Source: Sordaria brevicollis | Taxonomy: Eukaryota; Ascomycota; Sordariomycetes; Sordariales; Sordariaceae | Assembly: GCA_033439795.1 (NCBI GenBank) | Contig: JAUTDP010000001.1 | Span: forward strand, 806,001-870,000 | Reading direction: 5' to 3' | DNA: 64,000 nucleotides | Shown: positions 12,053 through 22,420 of the stretch, piece after piece | Layout of the letters: each line of letters opens with the position of its first letter | How positions within the stretch are numbered: the stretch's first letter is position 1 | Translations under genes and position numbers: made by a program | Notes under the pieces: model-generated | What the model was told of the DNA's origin: nothing | Databases searched by the model: none | Seen by the model: only the letters and a program-made list of their open reading frames with translations

Positions 12053-13219
12053 ACGAAGACTTGACGGTGAAGCGAATGGGAAAAGGAAGCGTATGGTATA
12101 GGGTTTTGGGTTAGAGGTGCATATTGTATGGACTGGACTGGGAAAAGGAGTTTGGGTGTTTGCCTTTGGGTTTGCTGGTTTCAGGTCGAAAGATATTGTA
12201 ACGTTTTGATTATACCTAATGTTTTGTCTTGCGATAGCGAAGGGGAGAAGATGAGAATGAAAAGAAAGTTGATGTCGAAACCAAGGTGCCGAGAGTCGCC
12301 AAGATATAGGACAAGAGAAGAAGAGAAATTGTCAAGGTCTGGATATAGAACACCAAGAGAAGGGAAGTGCTTGCGACCAATTAAAATCGACGTGGTCGAC
12401 CTTATCGGGCATGTGGGGTTTGTTGATGTTGGTGGACTGGGATGTTTCCACATCGTTGGAGGTGCTGTGTGTGCCAGGAAATGAATTCGACGCGGCACTC
12501 GGCAGGGACAGCACTGCCTGGATGCAATTGTTAGTGATTACCGCTGCAGTGGGTGTAGAATAGTAACAGCGCTGAAGGAGCCAAGTTTCTTGTGTGTTTA
12601 GCTGTCTGAAAAGTGTTTTGGTGCTCTGGTCCAATCAAATTGTCCCCCGAAGCTGCCATCATGGCAATCCCCTCCGGAACATGGCAGCACAAGCCAAGGC
12701 GGGACCTGAATTCCTTGGTGGACGGGTTCGCTGGAGCTTCCGACATCACCGCGCCCGCTCTGCCGCCGTAAAGGTTCTCCGCCAATTTTAATTGGAATTC
12801 CATCTGTTTTTTTTCGTATTTCGTTCAGTTGGAAATTCTTCATCCCTTTCGGTTTCTTTCGGTTGCTCCTCCCTTTCTCCTGTCAGCCCACTGGTTGTTC
12901 ATCCCACCGGTTGTCGATTCTTTCCCGTGTCGCGATTGTGTAACTCGCGGTCTCTCCCCCGCAACCTAAACTGTCGATAGTAGCATAGTTGGGTTGTGGT
13001 GTTGTTGTTGTTGTCGTCGTCCCATCCAACACAGGAGTTACGAAACACGAAACACGGACTGCCTCGTCCCATCTCTCGACAAACATAACCCCTCCCTCCG
13101 CGATTCGATTGACGAACGATTTGCGACCCGTTACGCCACGCCACCTTTTTTCGCGAACAGGGTACAGCCTGTGTATCGCCATCGCATCGCATCGTCATCG
13201 CGTATCCGAAACACCGAAC
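12053..13219. other. Intergenic between MFS and Ytp1-like genes
   Basis: No coding sequence is supported. The right half is the promoter and leader of the Ytp1-like gene and carries a GTTGTTGTTGTTGTCGTCGTC stretch at about 13002-13022. An open frame running into the next gene starts only at a TTG (12989) and is not counted as coding before 13220. Confidence 0.5.
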
Positions 13220-14934
13220 ATGACTCTCGTTGTCAACAACCCGCCAGCCACCCGTGGTCGCGGCGGCGGCAGCAGCAGCACGTTATCGTTGCGCCGTCTC
13301 CCCGTCGTACCTCGTCTTTCGTCCTCCTCCTCCTTTACAACAACGGCAGTTACGGCGGTTTTGGCTGCTTCATTCATCCCGATGGCTTCCGGGCACGACC
13401 ACCACGAAGATCAGATCCCCGAGGGCGCGACCGTCTCGGTTGATCCCCTGGATACGACGCTGTGGCTGCACATCTTTTTGCAGACGTTTGTGTTTGGGAT
13501 TTTGTTTCCTACGGGGATGGTGTTGGGGGTATGTTTTCTTCTGGATCTGGACCAGAATAGATGGCGGAATGCTAACAGCAGACAACAAAAAACAGATAAT
13601 CAAAAGCCGCTGGCACGTCCCCCTCCAAGTCCTCGCCACCGCCCTCGCCCTCCTCGGCTACGCCCTCGGCCACCTGCACAAAGGCCGCCAGTTCATCTCC
13701 AACAACGTGCACGCCAGCTTCGCCAACATCTTGTTCCTCATGATGATCATCCAAGTCGCCCTGGGCGTCTACCTCAAGCTGCACCTCGAAAAGGGCTTCC
13801 ACGGCCGCATCCGCCCCCTTTTCCGCATCCTGCACAGCATCAACGGCAAAGCCTTCCCCATTGCCTCCTGGGTGCAGATGCTCTTCGGCGGCATCACAGC
13901 CCTTGGGTTCTGCCAGGGTGATCACCTCGGTCAATGCCTAGCCCACTTCATCATGGGCAGCGCCTTCATCGCCTACGGCGTGCTTTTGACGATTGTACTA
14001 CTGGTAGGCCAACTCTGGCTCCGCCGCACCGGCCGCAGCCAAGAATTCTTCGACAGCGCCGTCATCGCCGCCTGGGGCTGCGTCAACACCTTCACCGAGC
14101 ACCGGTGGGGCACGGCCTGGGTGCGCAACGACTGGCAGCACACGACCATGGGGGTGATCTGGTGGGCGGCCGGCTTGGCTGGGGTCTGGCTGAGCAAGAA
14201 CCGGGACGGGACGCCCAAGCGGAACTTTATCCCGGGGTTTGTGCTGCTGATTACGGGCTGGGCGATGTCTGCTCATCCCCAGGAGCTGATGATTAGTGCG
14301 ATGACGCATAAGATGTTTGGGTATACCCTTATGGGAGCCGGGGTGACGAGGATTATTGAGATTGCGTTTATATTGGGGGATAGGCCGGCGGTGTCGGAAA
14401 GGGGGTTTGAGACGCATAGTTTTCAATATGTGCCGGTTTTTGTAAGTTGTTTCCTTCTGACTCCCCTCTTTCTAGGTATTCAGCTAACGGGTTTCACAGC
14501 TCCTCTACGCCTCCGGCTTCCTCTTCATGTCCGCCACCGAAGAACAAATGGCCCTCGTCGCCGGTTCGGGAATCGACCACGTCGCTTACGTTTTGATCAT
14601 CTACTCTCTCGCCTTTATTCTGTTCCTCTTTGTCAACATCTTGATTCACCTCTACGACCGCACGGCGAACGCTGATACCCTCAACAAGTCCGCTGTTACC
14701 AATGGGAACGGAAACGGTTCGATTAGGTTGAATGGTCATGCCGGGGGTAGTAGGACGGCGACTGCTGGCAATGCGAATGCGGACGCGCACCTTAGGGATG
14801 CGGGCGAGTTTGAGTTGGAGGGGTTGATGAGTGAGGATGAGGATGATGATGATGTTGCGTCGAGGAGGAATTTGTTGAAGGGTGAGAGGGAGGGGGGTGG
14901 GATTGCGAGTCCTGGGGCGGCGGCGAGGAGGTGA
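13220..14934 (+). CDS. Ytp1-like multi-pass membrane protein (DUF2427 + Ytp1)
   Basis: This is a fungal membrane protein resembling yeast Ytp1; the molecular function of the family is not established. Three exons (13220-13528, 13596-14441, 14500-14934) join in frame to 529 residues. Introns are 67 and 58 bp. The first ATG in good context is at 13220. Residues 38-57 are hydrophobic and end in MASG, consistent with a signal peptide, followed by HDHHED, a possible metal-binding cluster. The N-terminal DUF2427-like domain runs LDTTLWLHIFLQTFVFGILF through SRWHVPLQVLA. The C-terminal Ytp1 domain carries SQEFFDSAVIAAWGCVNTFT, EHRWGTAW and the QHTTMGVIWW block. About ten membrane segments are visible. 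The C-terminal tail is Asn/Gly-rich then acidic. Confidence 0.88.
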
Positions 14935-17208
14935 TCACCTCTAGGTCGGGTACAAGAAGAGGGTGGGGGAGAGGGAAAGGAGAGCAGATGATAAAAGCGG
15001 GTATATAATACAAATGGAGATGGAAGCGGGGGGTGGTATAAATAATGGAGGATTCGAGTGTATATGCATTATTACTGTACTGGCTTTTGTTTGGGAAAAG
15101 GAGTCCGGTTTGCGCATTTCGTTAGAGGCGGCCTGGCTGGTTACTTAGTCTAGAGATGCGGACAAGGAGGTCTGGTGGGCTGGGTGCATGGTGTTGGTGA
15201 CGGGAGCATCTCTTTTGTCAGTAGGAAAATAAAGGGTAATACATATTTTGGTTATTTCAAGGTCCGGGGTCTTTCAGCTTCGTCGATCGGGACGGTGTTA
15301 CGGAGTGGTCTGCGTCCCCCAATGACCCGGGCCGTGACGGCTCACGGAGCGGAACAGCGGGATGGTGTTACGGGTTCACGAGCCCCTACATTCCCGACCT
15401 CTAGCAGATCCATGTCGTCCCAAGCTCCGAGCTGCCTGGGTGTGATAGCCCGGAGGCCTGGCATCTACGGCTTAAGAGAATGGAGAAGTAGGCATCATTC
15501 AGAAAGACTCTATCGGCATCGTTCGAAATTTGACAGCTATATATCTTCAGTCACTTTCGGTCACGAATATCCGGTCTTCAGCAACGGCCCTCCGTCGGTA
15601 CAAGTATAAAACACCATAAATCCTGTCTTCGTCATCCTATCCCAGCCAACCATAATAAGACGCCTCGCCATTGCTGCCTCCCGCCAATCCAGCGATAAGA
15701 CGCGGCAGCGAGAGGATTCTCATTCTGATCTCGATGAAGTTCCATGGGAGGATGCAGTCAGCTCTTGGAGCCTTGATAGTGGATTACCTGGAGGGGCTTC
15801 GATGTAACCTCATCCTTTCTGAGCATCCGTGGACACTACGAGCAACAAACACCATACGGAAGATCGACAAGAAAATAATCGAGAGTAAATCGATAGAAAC
15901 TTTTTGCATGGAAGAAGCAACCTGTAAAAGCTTTGATTCGACATGGATTGTACGGAAGGTTCCATATCTTCTACCTTGCGCCGTCTTCCTCACAACATGA
16001 AGCTTAATCCTCGGTGGCCAACGACAAATATCCAGTCAGGTCTCGTCAGCTCAGCCGCCCGAGATACAGCATACATAGGCCATGAAGAATTAGTAGAAAC
16101 ATCACCCACTTCGGACCTCTCAGTTTCTCCTCTATACGTATATCGATCTCACATCACATTTCACGATCCTCAGATGCGGTTTTTTGCGTTGTTTAATGCC
16201 TGGAGCTAATGCGATGTCCCTATCTTTGCACTTCCTTCGTCTTCTTTAGTGGGACAGGGGTACGGGAACCGATGCTACGATGGATGAGTACCAAGACGAC
16301 GACAAGAAAAAGGGCATGAGAAGTGAGTGCCCTCACTTCCCTTATGCGCCCAAGAAAAGGATGGTGGAAATGGTTGCGTGGGGCCATCGTGAACGTATTG
16401 ATGGCTTACAGCAGTTATTTTGAGAGAAGGCACTGTCAGAAACCAGGAGCAACGTGCTCTGCTCAAAACCGAAAGGAAGGCTATTCCTGTGAAGCGGGCT
16501 CAAAGGCGGGACTAAGCCTTACCACGCCGACATATTCCCTCATCCCGCCGGGTATATATCTTATTAATCACTAGCACCCAACAACCACAACTACCGCAAC
16601 CACAAAACCGGTTTCTATATCGTCTAAAAGCTGACATGAAGAGAGGCTCTTCCGCTAGCTTCATTCCTTCGTTCCTCATCTGCATCCGCTCCTGGTACAA
16701 AAAAATGAACACGATGGCCGTTAGCCGAGCCTCATCCTCACAATGACCATATCTCCCGTCGGCGATTGGTTTAAACCCATGCCTGATATGGAACCTTCAA
16801 AACGGCAATGTAAGCAACAATAAGACAAGGACAAGAAAAACTGCGATATCAATTCCTTGATGCCCTCCGCCTTTTCGTCTTACATCGTCTTACATGCAGC
16901 GGCCAGGGTAACATTGAACCGTTCCATAACAACTTTGGAGTGTTCATGCCAAGCATGTCGACGAATCCTACGGGATACCGTAGGCACCGTGATGGCGCGG
17001 GTGTGCGGTTGGTTTTCAGTGGAGGGGAACTCAGGTTGGGGATCGCGATGTCATCCGCTTGGACGACACCGGGCTCGCAAGTTCACTCGGGGTATATATA
17101 CAGGCCGTTGTCTTCCTCCAGGTCTTCTTCTGCTTGCCCTTCGTCAACTCCTTACCTCTTTCCCCCTTCTTCTTTTCGAACCGCCTCTCAGGGCTGGCTG
17201 GCAAGAAG
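14935..17208. other. Intergenic, 2.3 kb, possible gene relic near 15.6-15.8 kb
   Basis: No intact gene is supported. Around 15620-15807 one plus-strand frame reads through a hydrophilic, acidic, coding-looking segment (…SDLDEVPWEDAVSSW…) before a stop, with no start ATG in frame and no match I can name; it may be an exon relic or chance. TATA-like sequences occur at about 16552 and 17093. The rest shows nothing recognisable. Confidence 0.4.
17093..17100 (+). promoter_or_regulatory. TATA box of the P450 gene
   Basis: A GGGGTATATATACAGG sequence lies about 115 bp upstream of the P450 ATG. Spacing and the perfect alternating TATATATA make this a good core promoter candidate for a regulated, TATA-containing gene. 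No transcript data are visible. Confidence 0.5.
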
Positions 17209-19008
17209 ATGGCCTCCATCCTCCTCTACGCTCTCACGGCGCTCTTTCTTGCGGTCCTCTTCAAAATCCGCAACGTCGGAATCCGTCCCAAGGACCTCCC
17301 ACCCGGTCCTCCAACCAAATGGCTCCTCGGCAACCTCCTCCAGATGCCCAAGGAGAAGGCCTACCTCCAATTTAAGAAGTGGGCGGATGAATACGGACCC
17401 ATCTACACGCTCATCCTCGGCACTCAGACCACCATCGTCTTGACCGATGCCGAGATCGTCAAAGAGCTCTTGGATAAGCGCAGCGGGATTTACTCGAGCA
17501 GGGCAGAGGCGTATTTGAGTAGGGTAGCTAGCAAGGGACTGCGTATGGCCGGCTGGGTACGTCTTCCTTTCCCCCCTTTTCCCTCTTACCTTTCACCATC
17601 AACTAACAGCACGCGTCAAGTTCTACGGCGACCAATGGCGCCGCGCCCGCAAAATCCTGCACTCAATCCTCAACATGACCTCCTCCCTCAGTTTCCGCCC
17701 CTACCAAGACCTCGAAAACCTATCCTTACTAGCCGCCATCCTCGACGACGCCCCGTCCGCCTCCACCGACGCCGGCGCCGGCACTCTATTCTCCCACTTC
17801 CGCCGCACCTCCCACTCTTTGGCTACATCCATCTTCTACGGTTTTCGCATCCAAGACTCCTCCGACCCGCGGTTGTTGCAGATGTATCAAAACCTGCAAT
17901 ATTTCTCCGACTTGAACGGCGCGCAAGCAGCAGCGCTGTTGGATGTTTACCCTGTGTTACGGCACTTGCAGCGGTTTTTGCCTATTTATCGCCATGCTAG
18001 GGAGGTGGGGGAGAGAACTTCCCAGTTCTTTCTCAGTCTGTGGATGCCAGCCAAGGCAAAGGTGTTAAACGGGACGAGCCAACCGTGTTTTGCCATCTCG
18101 ATGGTTAAGGCGCAAGAACAAGGTATCACAGACGAGGAAGCAGCGTTTATCATTGGCAACGCTGGACTAGAAGCGGCGAGTGATACGACGTCTAGCACGT
18201 TGGCGGCGTTTATAATGGGGGTTGTTATGTATCCGGAGGTGCAGAGACGGTTGCAGGCGGTTGTGGATGAGATTACGGAGGGTGGGAAGAGGATGCCGGA
18301 GTTGGGAGATTTGGAGGATCCGAGGGCGCAGTATATAAGGGCGTGCGCGAAGGAGAGTTTGAGGTGGATGCCGACGGGGATTTTGGGGGTGCCGCATGCG
18401 GTTATTAGGGATGATGAGTTTAGGGGGTGGAGGATTCCGAGGGGGGCGAGTGTGGTGTTGAATATTTGGTGAGTTCTTTCCTTTCCCCGTTTGGTGTATG
18501 GTAGGGGGGAAATGATGCTAACAGACGACACAAAAGGGGGATTAATACCGACGAAAAGAGATACGCCGACCCGCACACCTTCAACCCAGACCGCTTCCTC
18601 CACGACACGCAAACCTCGTCCAAAGCCGCTCTCAACCCGGACGTTTCCCAACGCGACCACTACACATTTGGCGCCGGCCGGCGCATCTGCCAGGGCTTGC
18701 ACGTGGCGGACGACTTTATGTTCCTCAGCATCGCGCGGTTGATGTGGGCGTTTAACTTTGATCGGGCTGTCGACCCGGACACGGGAGAGGAGATTGTGCC
18801 GGATAGGTTGGATTTGATTGGCGGGCTTTTGGTGCAGCCGGCGCCGTTCAAGATGAGGATTACCCCGAGGAGTGAGAAGAGGGCGCAGATGGTGAGGGAG
18901 AAGTGGAGGGAGGTTTGTGAGGAAAAGTTGGATGGGGAGATGCAGTGGAGGAGCGTGCCGGGGGAGATGTATAGGGTTTTTCCTAGTATGGGGGAGGTGA
19001 AGGCCTAA
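17209..19008 (+). CDS. Cytochrome P450 monooxygenase
   Basis: This is a microsomal class II (E-type) P450; the substrate is unknown. Three exons (17209-17556, 17621-18468, 18537-19008) give 555 residues. Introns are 64 and 68 bp, and the second splits a Trp codon (TG|G). An N-terminal membrane anchor (about 3-20) is followed by the Pro-rich hinge DLPPGPPTKWLLGN. The I-helix oxygen-binding segment is AGLEAASDTTSS (about 297-308), the ExxR motif is ESLR (361-364), the PERF-like motif is NPDRF, and the haem loop is FGAGRRICQG (443-452, ligand Cys450). All essential residues are present. The open frame upstream of 17209 begins at a TTG, so the ATG at 17209 is preferred. The general type resembles the CYP64/O-methylsterigmatocystin-oxidoreductase-like group, but no biosynthetic cluster surrounds it. 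Confidence 0.92.
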
Positions 19009-19496
19009 GTTCTAAAGTAAGGAAGGGATGGGGGTTTTGAGGAAGTGCATGGGGGAAAATATCTCGGGGTTGGGATATTGATGTAGCTAGCTGCACGATA
19101 TGCCAACAACTGGGCTCCCGTCGAAATCAATTATAAATTAAAGCCAGTCCGATGTCCAATATTCGTCATTGAGAAATGAGAAATGTTATACCAAGGAATG
19201 GTTACCTGAAGAATTATCGTCCTCCCGATGAGTGATCGTGAAGCGTTGTCGCCGGAAGAGAGTTGCAAACGACAACCACCACCACCAACTTCAGCGCTTT
19301 GACCCTCCGTTCATCCCATTACCAAGACCAAACAAAAAGTACCCCACATCAGCATCCACAATGACATCCACCTTTTATCCTGCAAGCTTTCAGTTTCAGC
19401 TCCTTCCCTTTTGTATAACTTCACAAGCGGCTGCCACGTTTCCACATGCACATAAGCTCAACAAATAAGGCGTTATTTCAACAATAACCACTACAA

Positions 19497-19596
19497 GTCA
19501 CTTTGGCGGAGTGGTTAACGCGCTGCCCTGCTATTCGCAAGAAAGCAAGTTTAGGCAGTTCCCTCGGGAGCGCAGGTTCGAATCCTGCAGGTGACG
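19497..19596 (+). tRNA. tRNA-Ser(GCU) with intron
   Basis: The acceptor stem GTCACTT (19497-19503) pairs with AGGTGAC (19589-19595), with G73 at 19596. The D-arm contains the AGTGGTTAA loop. The anticodon stem is CTGCC/GGCAG, with anticodon GCT at 19530-19532. A 19-nt intron lies at about 19534-19552, just after position 37 as usual for eukaryotic tRNA introns. A long class-II variable arm (TTCCCTCGGGAGC) and the T-arm GCAGG-TTCGAAT-CCTGC identify it as serine. It decodes AGC/AGU. No CCA is encoded, as expected. A T-rich run immediately downstream (about 19600-19616) fits a Pol III terminator. Confidence 0.93.
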
Positions 19597-19599
19597 CAT

Positions 19600-19616
19600 T
19601 TCTTTTACTTTTTTTA
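19600..19616 (+). terminator. Pol III terminator-like T run after tRNA-Ser
   Basis: The T-rich sequence TTTCTTTTACTTTTTTTAT follows the tRNA 3' end by only a few bases and contains runs of four and seven T, sufficient for RNA polymerase III termination. Confidence 0.6.
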
Positions 19617-20487
19617 TACCCTTTTCTACCTTTTCCTTTGTTGTGCACAATTCACTTTTCTCTTTTCTTCCTTTTTGAGTTTGCTTCTATTCTGGCTTGA
19701 CACTTTGGGAACTATTGCAGCACTTCTTGCGCGCATTCTCTCCTTTGACAACTTCTCACTTGCTTTTCTGCCATACCTTTGCTTCAGTTCCTCGAACCCT
19801 TTCAACTACAGTATTCGGTCCTGCTTTCCATGCGACGACAACCAAGAATTGCGCAATTCCTCACAGACAACATCACAATGCCATTTAGCCCCTCGATAAT
19901 CCCCAGTGACGAACATGATACTATTCGCAATGGGAAAACGTACTATGGTAATTTCCCACGCACGGGTAACGATACCGAATGCTTCACTACCTCGCTCGCC
20001 TGCCCAAACACAGGCCAATGGCATCTCTCGCTTTACAGCTTAGCGACCAATCGCCCATTCGCATCGTTCGACGATGACAACGGGCTGAGAAGCCGGCGTC
20101 TTGGAAACGTCCCAGCCAGCTTGTCAGCTTGTTCCTTAAGAGCGGGGTTGCTAACGGCGAAGCGATGTGAGGGGCTCGAGGGGGAATTGAAGACCGAGGG
20201 GAAGGAAGCTAACCAACTCCTTGACAAAACATCACGCCATTTGTTGATGGTCTGGGTCTTTTTGATCGTCTTGGAAGATACGTGAACGAACGAACAGGTC
20301 ATCAAACCGCTTTTCCCTTTTTAGATGGGCTCATGAATGAATGAGGCTCACTGAGAGGGAACTACTGCAGGGACAAGAACTCATAAAAGTAGGGCATCTC
20401 ATCTCTCGAACATCAAAACGACACGAGGAAGGACTGTTACTCTTATCCAATATCATTATCCAAACACCAAACAACACCACCGCCAAC

Positions 20488-21840
20488 ATGACGGACCCAA
20501 CCATAGCCAGCACCATCGCCTCCGCCATCACCGCAGCCAAAGACGAGATAGCCATCGTCAACAACCACATCCACTCCAACCCCGAACTCGCCTACCTCGA
20601 ATTCACCGCCCACTCCACCTTAGTACACTCCCTCCGCCGTCTCGGCTTCACCGTCACCTCCCCGGCCTACAACCTCCCCACCTCCTTCGAAGCCGAATAC
20701 TCCAACGTCAACCCTTCCGACAACAACAACGACCAAGGCCGCCTAATAATCTTCAACGCAGAATACGACGCCCTCCCCGAAATCGGTCACGCCTGCGGCC
20801 ACAACCTAATCACCACCTCCTCCCTCGCCGCCTTCCTCGGCGTCGCCTCCCTCCTCAAATCCCACCCTCACCTCCCCGGCCGCGTCCGCCTCCTTGGAAC
20901 CCCCGCCGAGGAAGGAGGCGGCGGGAAACTCAAACTCATTTCTTCGGGAGCCTACAAAGATTGTTCAGCCTGCTTGATGGTCCACCCGGGCCCTCAGGCC
21001 AAACTCCCCCCCGGCATAAGCGCGGTATCGTTCGTGAGGATGTTAGCAAACGTGAAATACCGCGTTTACTTCTCCGGAAGGGAAGCGCACGCTAGCATAT
21101 CACCCTGGGAGGGCGTCAACGCTTTAGACGCGGTTTGTTTGTCGTACAACGCTATTAGTATGCTTCGGCAGCAGATTCGGCCAGACGAAAGAATACATGG
21201 GGTGTTTAGGGAGGCGGGGACGAGGCCGAATGTGACGCCGGCGGAGTGTGTGGTGGAGTATTATGTTCGGAGCACGACGAGGAAGGGGGCGGAGAGGCTG
21301 GGGGAGAGGGTGTTGAGGTGTTTTGAGGGGGCGGCGGTGGCGACGGGGTGTGAGTGGCGGAGGGAGGATTTGGCGGGGTATTTTGATGTGAGGCCTAGTA
21401 GGGCGCTTTGTAAGGCGTGGATGGACTCGATGAACTCGATGAACTCTGGGGAAAGGGCGGCGGAGGAGGTGCAGGTAGAAGGGCCAGGGCAAGGTGATGA
21501 CGGACAGCAAGCAGAGGGAAAGACTGGGAAATGGGGGAGAGTGGCCTGGGAAGACCCCAAAGATTTCTTCCAAGGGAGTACGGATATGGGCAATGTGTGC
21601 TATGAGTGTCCGGGTTTCCATGGGGTTTTTGGGATTGAGACGGAGGATGGGGCGGCGAACCATACCAAGGGGTTCACGAAGGGGGCCGGTACGCAAGAGG
21701 CGTTTGAGAAGGCGTTGGAGTGTGGAAGGGCGATGGCGGAGGTTGGCTGGAGGGTGCTTGTGGATGAGGAGTTTGCGAAGGAGGTGAGGAGGGAGTGGGA
21801 GGAGGATATGAAGGCTGCGGCGGAGGGGAAGGAGGTGTGA
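20488..21840 (+). CDS. M20D-family metal-dependent amidohydrolase (PM20D2/AbgB-like)
   Basis: The protein belongs to the M20 peptidase/amidohydrolase superfamily, D branch, which hydrolyses amide bonds of acyl-amino acids or small dipeptides using one or two metal ions. This is a single exon of 450 residues from the ATG at 20488, which has a strong context (CGCCAACATGAC). An in-frame ATG at 20341 would add 49 residues that look unlike the family. Signatures are IFNAEYDALPEIGHACGHN (His101, Cys103, His105), LLGTPAEEGGGGK, MVHPGP, the dimerisation-domain segment FSGREAHAS, and a late FQGSTDMGNV followed by PGFHGVF. Together these fit the AbgB/PM20D2 subgroup, whose members cleave aminobenzoyl-glutamate or abnormal dipeptides. 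A variable Gly/Glu-rich insert sits at about 316-346. The natural substrate is unknown. Confidence 0.88.
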   Translation: MTDPTIASTIASAITAAKDEIAIVNNHIHSNPELAYLEFTAHSTLVHSLRRLGFTVTSPAYNLPTSFEAEYSNVNPSDNNNDQGRLIIFNAEYDALPEIGHACGHNLITTSSLAAFLGVASLLKSHPHLPGRVRLLGTPAEEGGGGKLKLISSGAYKDCSACLMVHPGPQAKLPPGISAVSFVRMLANVKYRVYFSGREAHASISPWEGVNALDAVCLSYNAISMLRQQIRPDERIHGVFREAGTRPNVTPAECVVEYYVRSTTRKGAERLGERVLRCFEGAAVATGCEWRREDLAGYFDVRPSRALCKAWMDSMNSMNSGERAAEEVQVEGPGQGDDGQQAEGKTGKWGRVAWEDPKDFFQGSTDMGNVCYECPGFHGVFGIETEDGAANHTKGFTKGAGTQEAFEKALECGRAMAEVGWRVLVDEEFAKEVRREWEEDMKAAAEGKEV

Positions 21841-21991
21841 AGTCCTCTAGGGGTTTGAATGGGTTTTTTTTTACTTCAGGCGTTTGGTTTTTGGGTAGAT
21901 ATGGCGATTGAGGGTACCAGTCCCTTTTAGTTTCGGACTAAAAGTTACGAAAGCTTTGTTATAATTCACAGCTCCTGTCAATGGGAGTCTC

Positions 21992-22165
21992 CTCATGTGT
22001 CGGAACGAGGAACGGGAGCATAATTATTGGGACATTGGAACATATTAAACTCTAGAACGCGTCTACATGCCTCTAGTACTCTGCTCATGTCGGAACGGGG
22101 AACGGAGATATGAACTTGACAAATGTATCATGTTGAAGTCTATCGATCGTCTACTCAGTGCTCTG
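21992..22165. repeat. Diverged tandem duplication, period about 92 bp
   Basis: Unit 1 (21992-22083) and unit 2 (22084-22165) both begin CTCATGT..CGGAACG.GGAACGG and end with ..GTCTAC..….GT(A/G)CTCTG. Differences include several A/G and C/T exchanges plus about 10 bp of indel. No coding content. Confidence 0.6.
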
Positions 22166-22219
22166 CTCGCTTCTAACACGCTCTCATCCCCTCACTCCCG
22201 TTATACAACTGGCAAACCC

Positions 22220-22312
22220 ATCTCTACTCGTCTGGCCTTGAAACGGCCTGACTGTTATGGTATAACCAAGGTAATAGTCGCGTGCCGTTTCAAGGTCAGA
22301 CGAGTACAATCT
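22220..22312. repeat. Long imperfect palindrome (foldback)
   Basis: The left arm TACTCGTCTGGCCTTGAAAC (from about 22225) is repeated in reverse complement at about 22287-22306. Pairing continues inward through GGTATAACC/GGTTATACC around 22258-22268. The whole structure is about 90 bp and would fold into a hairpin with small mismatches. It could be a small foldback element or an insertion scar. Confidence 0.65.
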
Positions 22313-22420
22313 CCCATCCTTTCAACACCACATCCATCCCCAACTCACACCTCCACACCCCAACCCAACCCAACCCTCCCCACACCCCCAACACCACCCC
22401 AACACCACACCACACCCTCA

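Larger units (their letters stand above)
19009..20487. other. Intergenic around the tRNA gene
   Basis: Apart from tRNA-Ser nothing is supported. Short frames across the tRNA are chance. From 20341 an ATG-started frame runs in phase into the amidohydrolase, discussed under that gene. Confidence 0.5.
21841..22420. other. Convergent intergenic region with repeats
   Basis: The amidohydrolase and the large MFS gene converge here. The space contains a diverged 92-bp tandem duplication and a long palindrome, both listed separately, then a C-rich tract (CCCAACCC, CACCCCC) at about 22330-22415. Confidence 0.6.
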
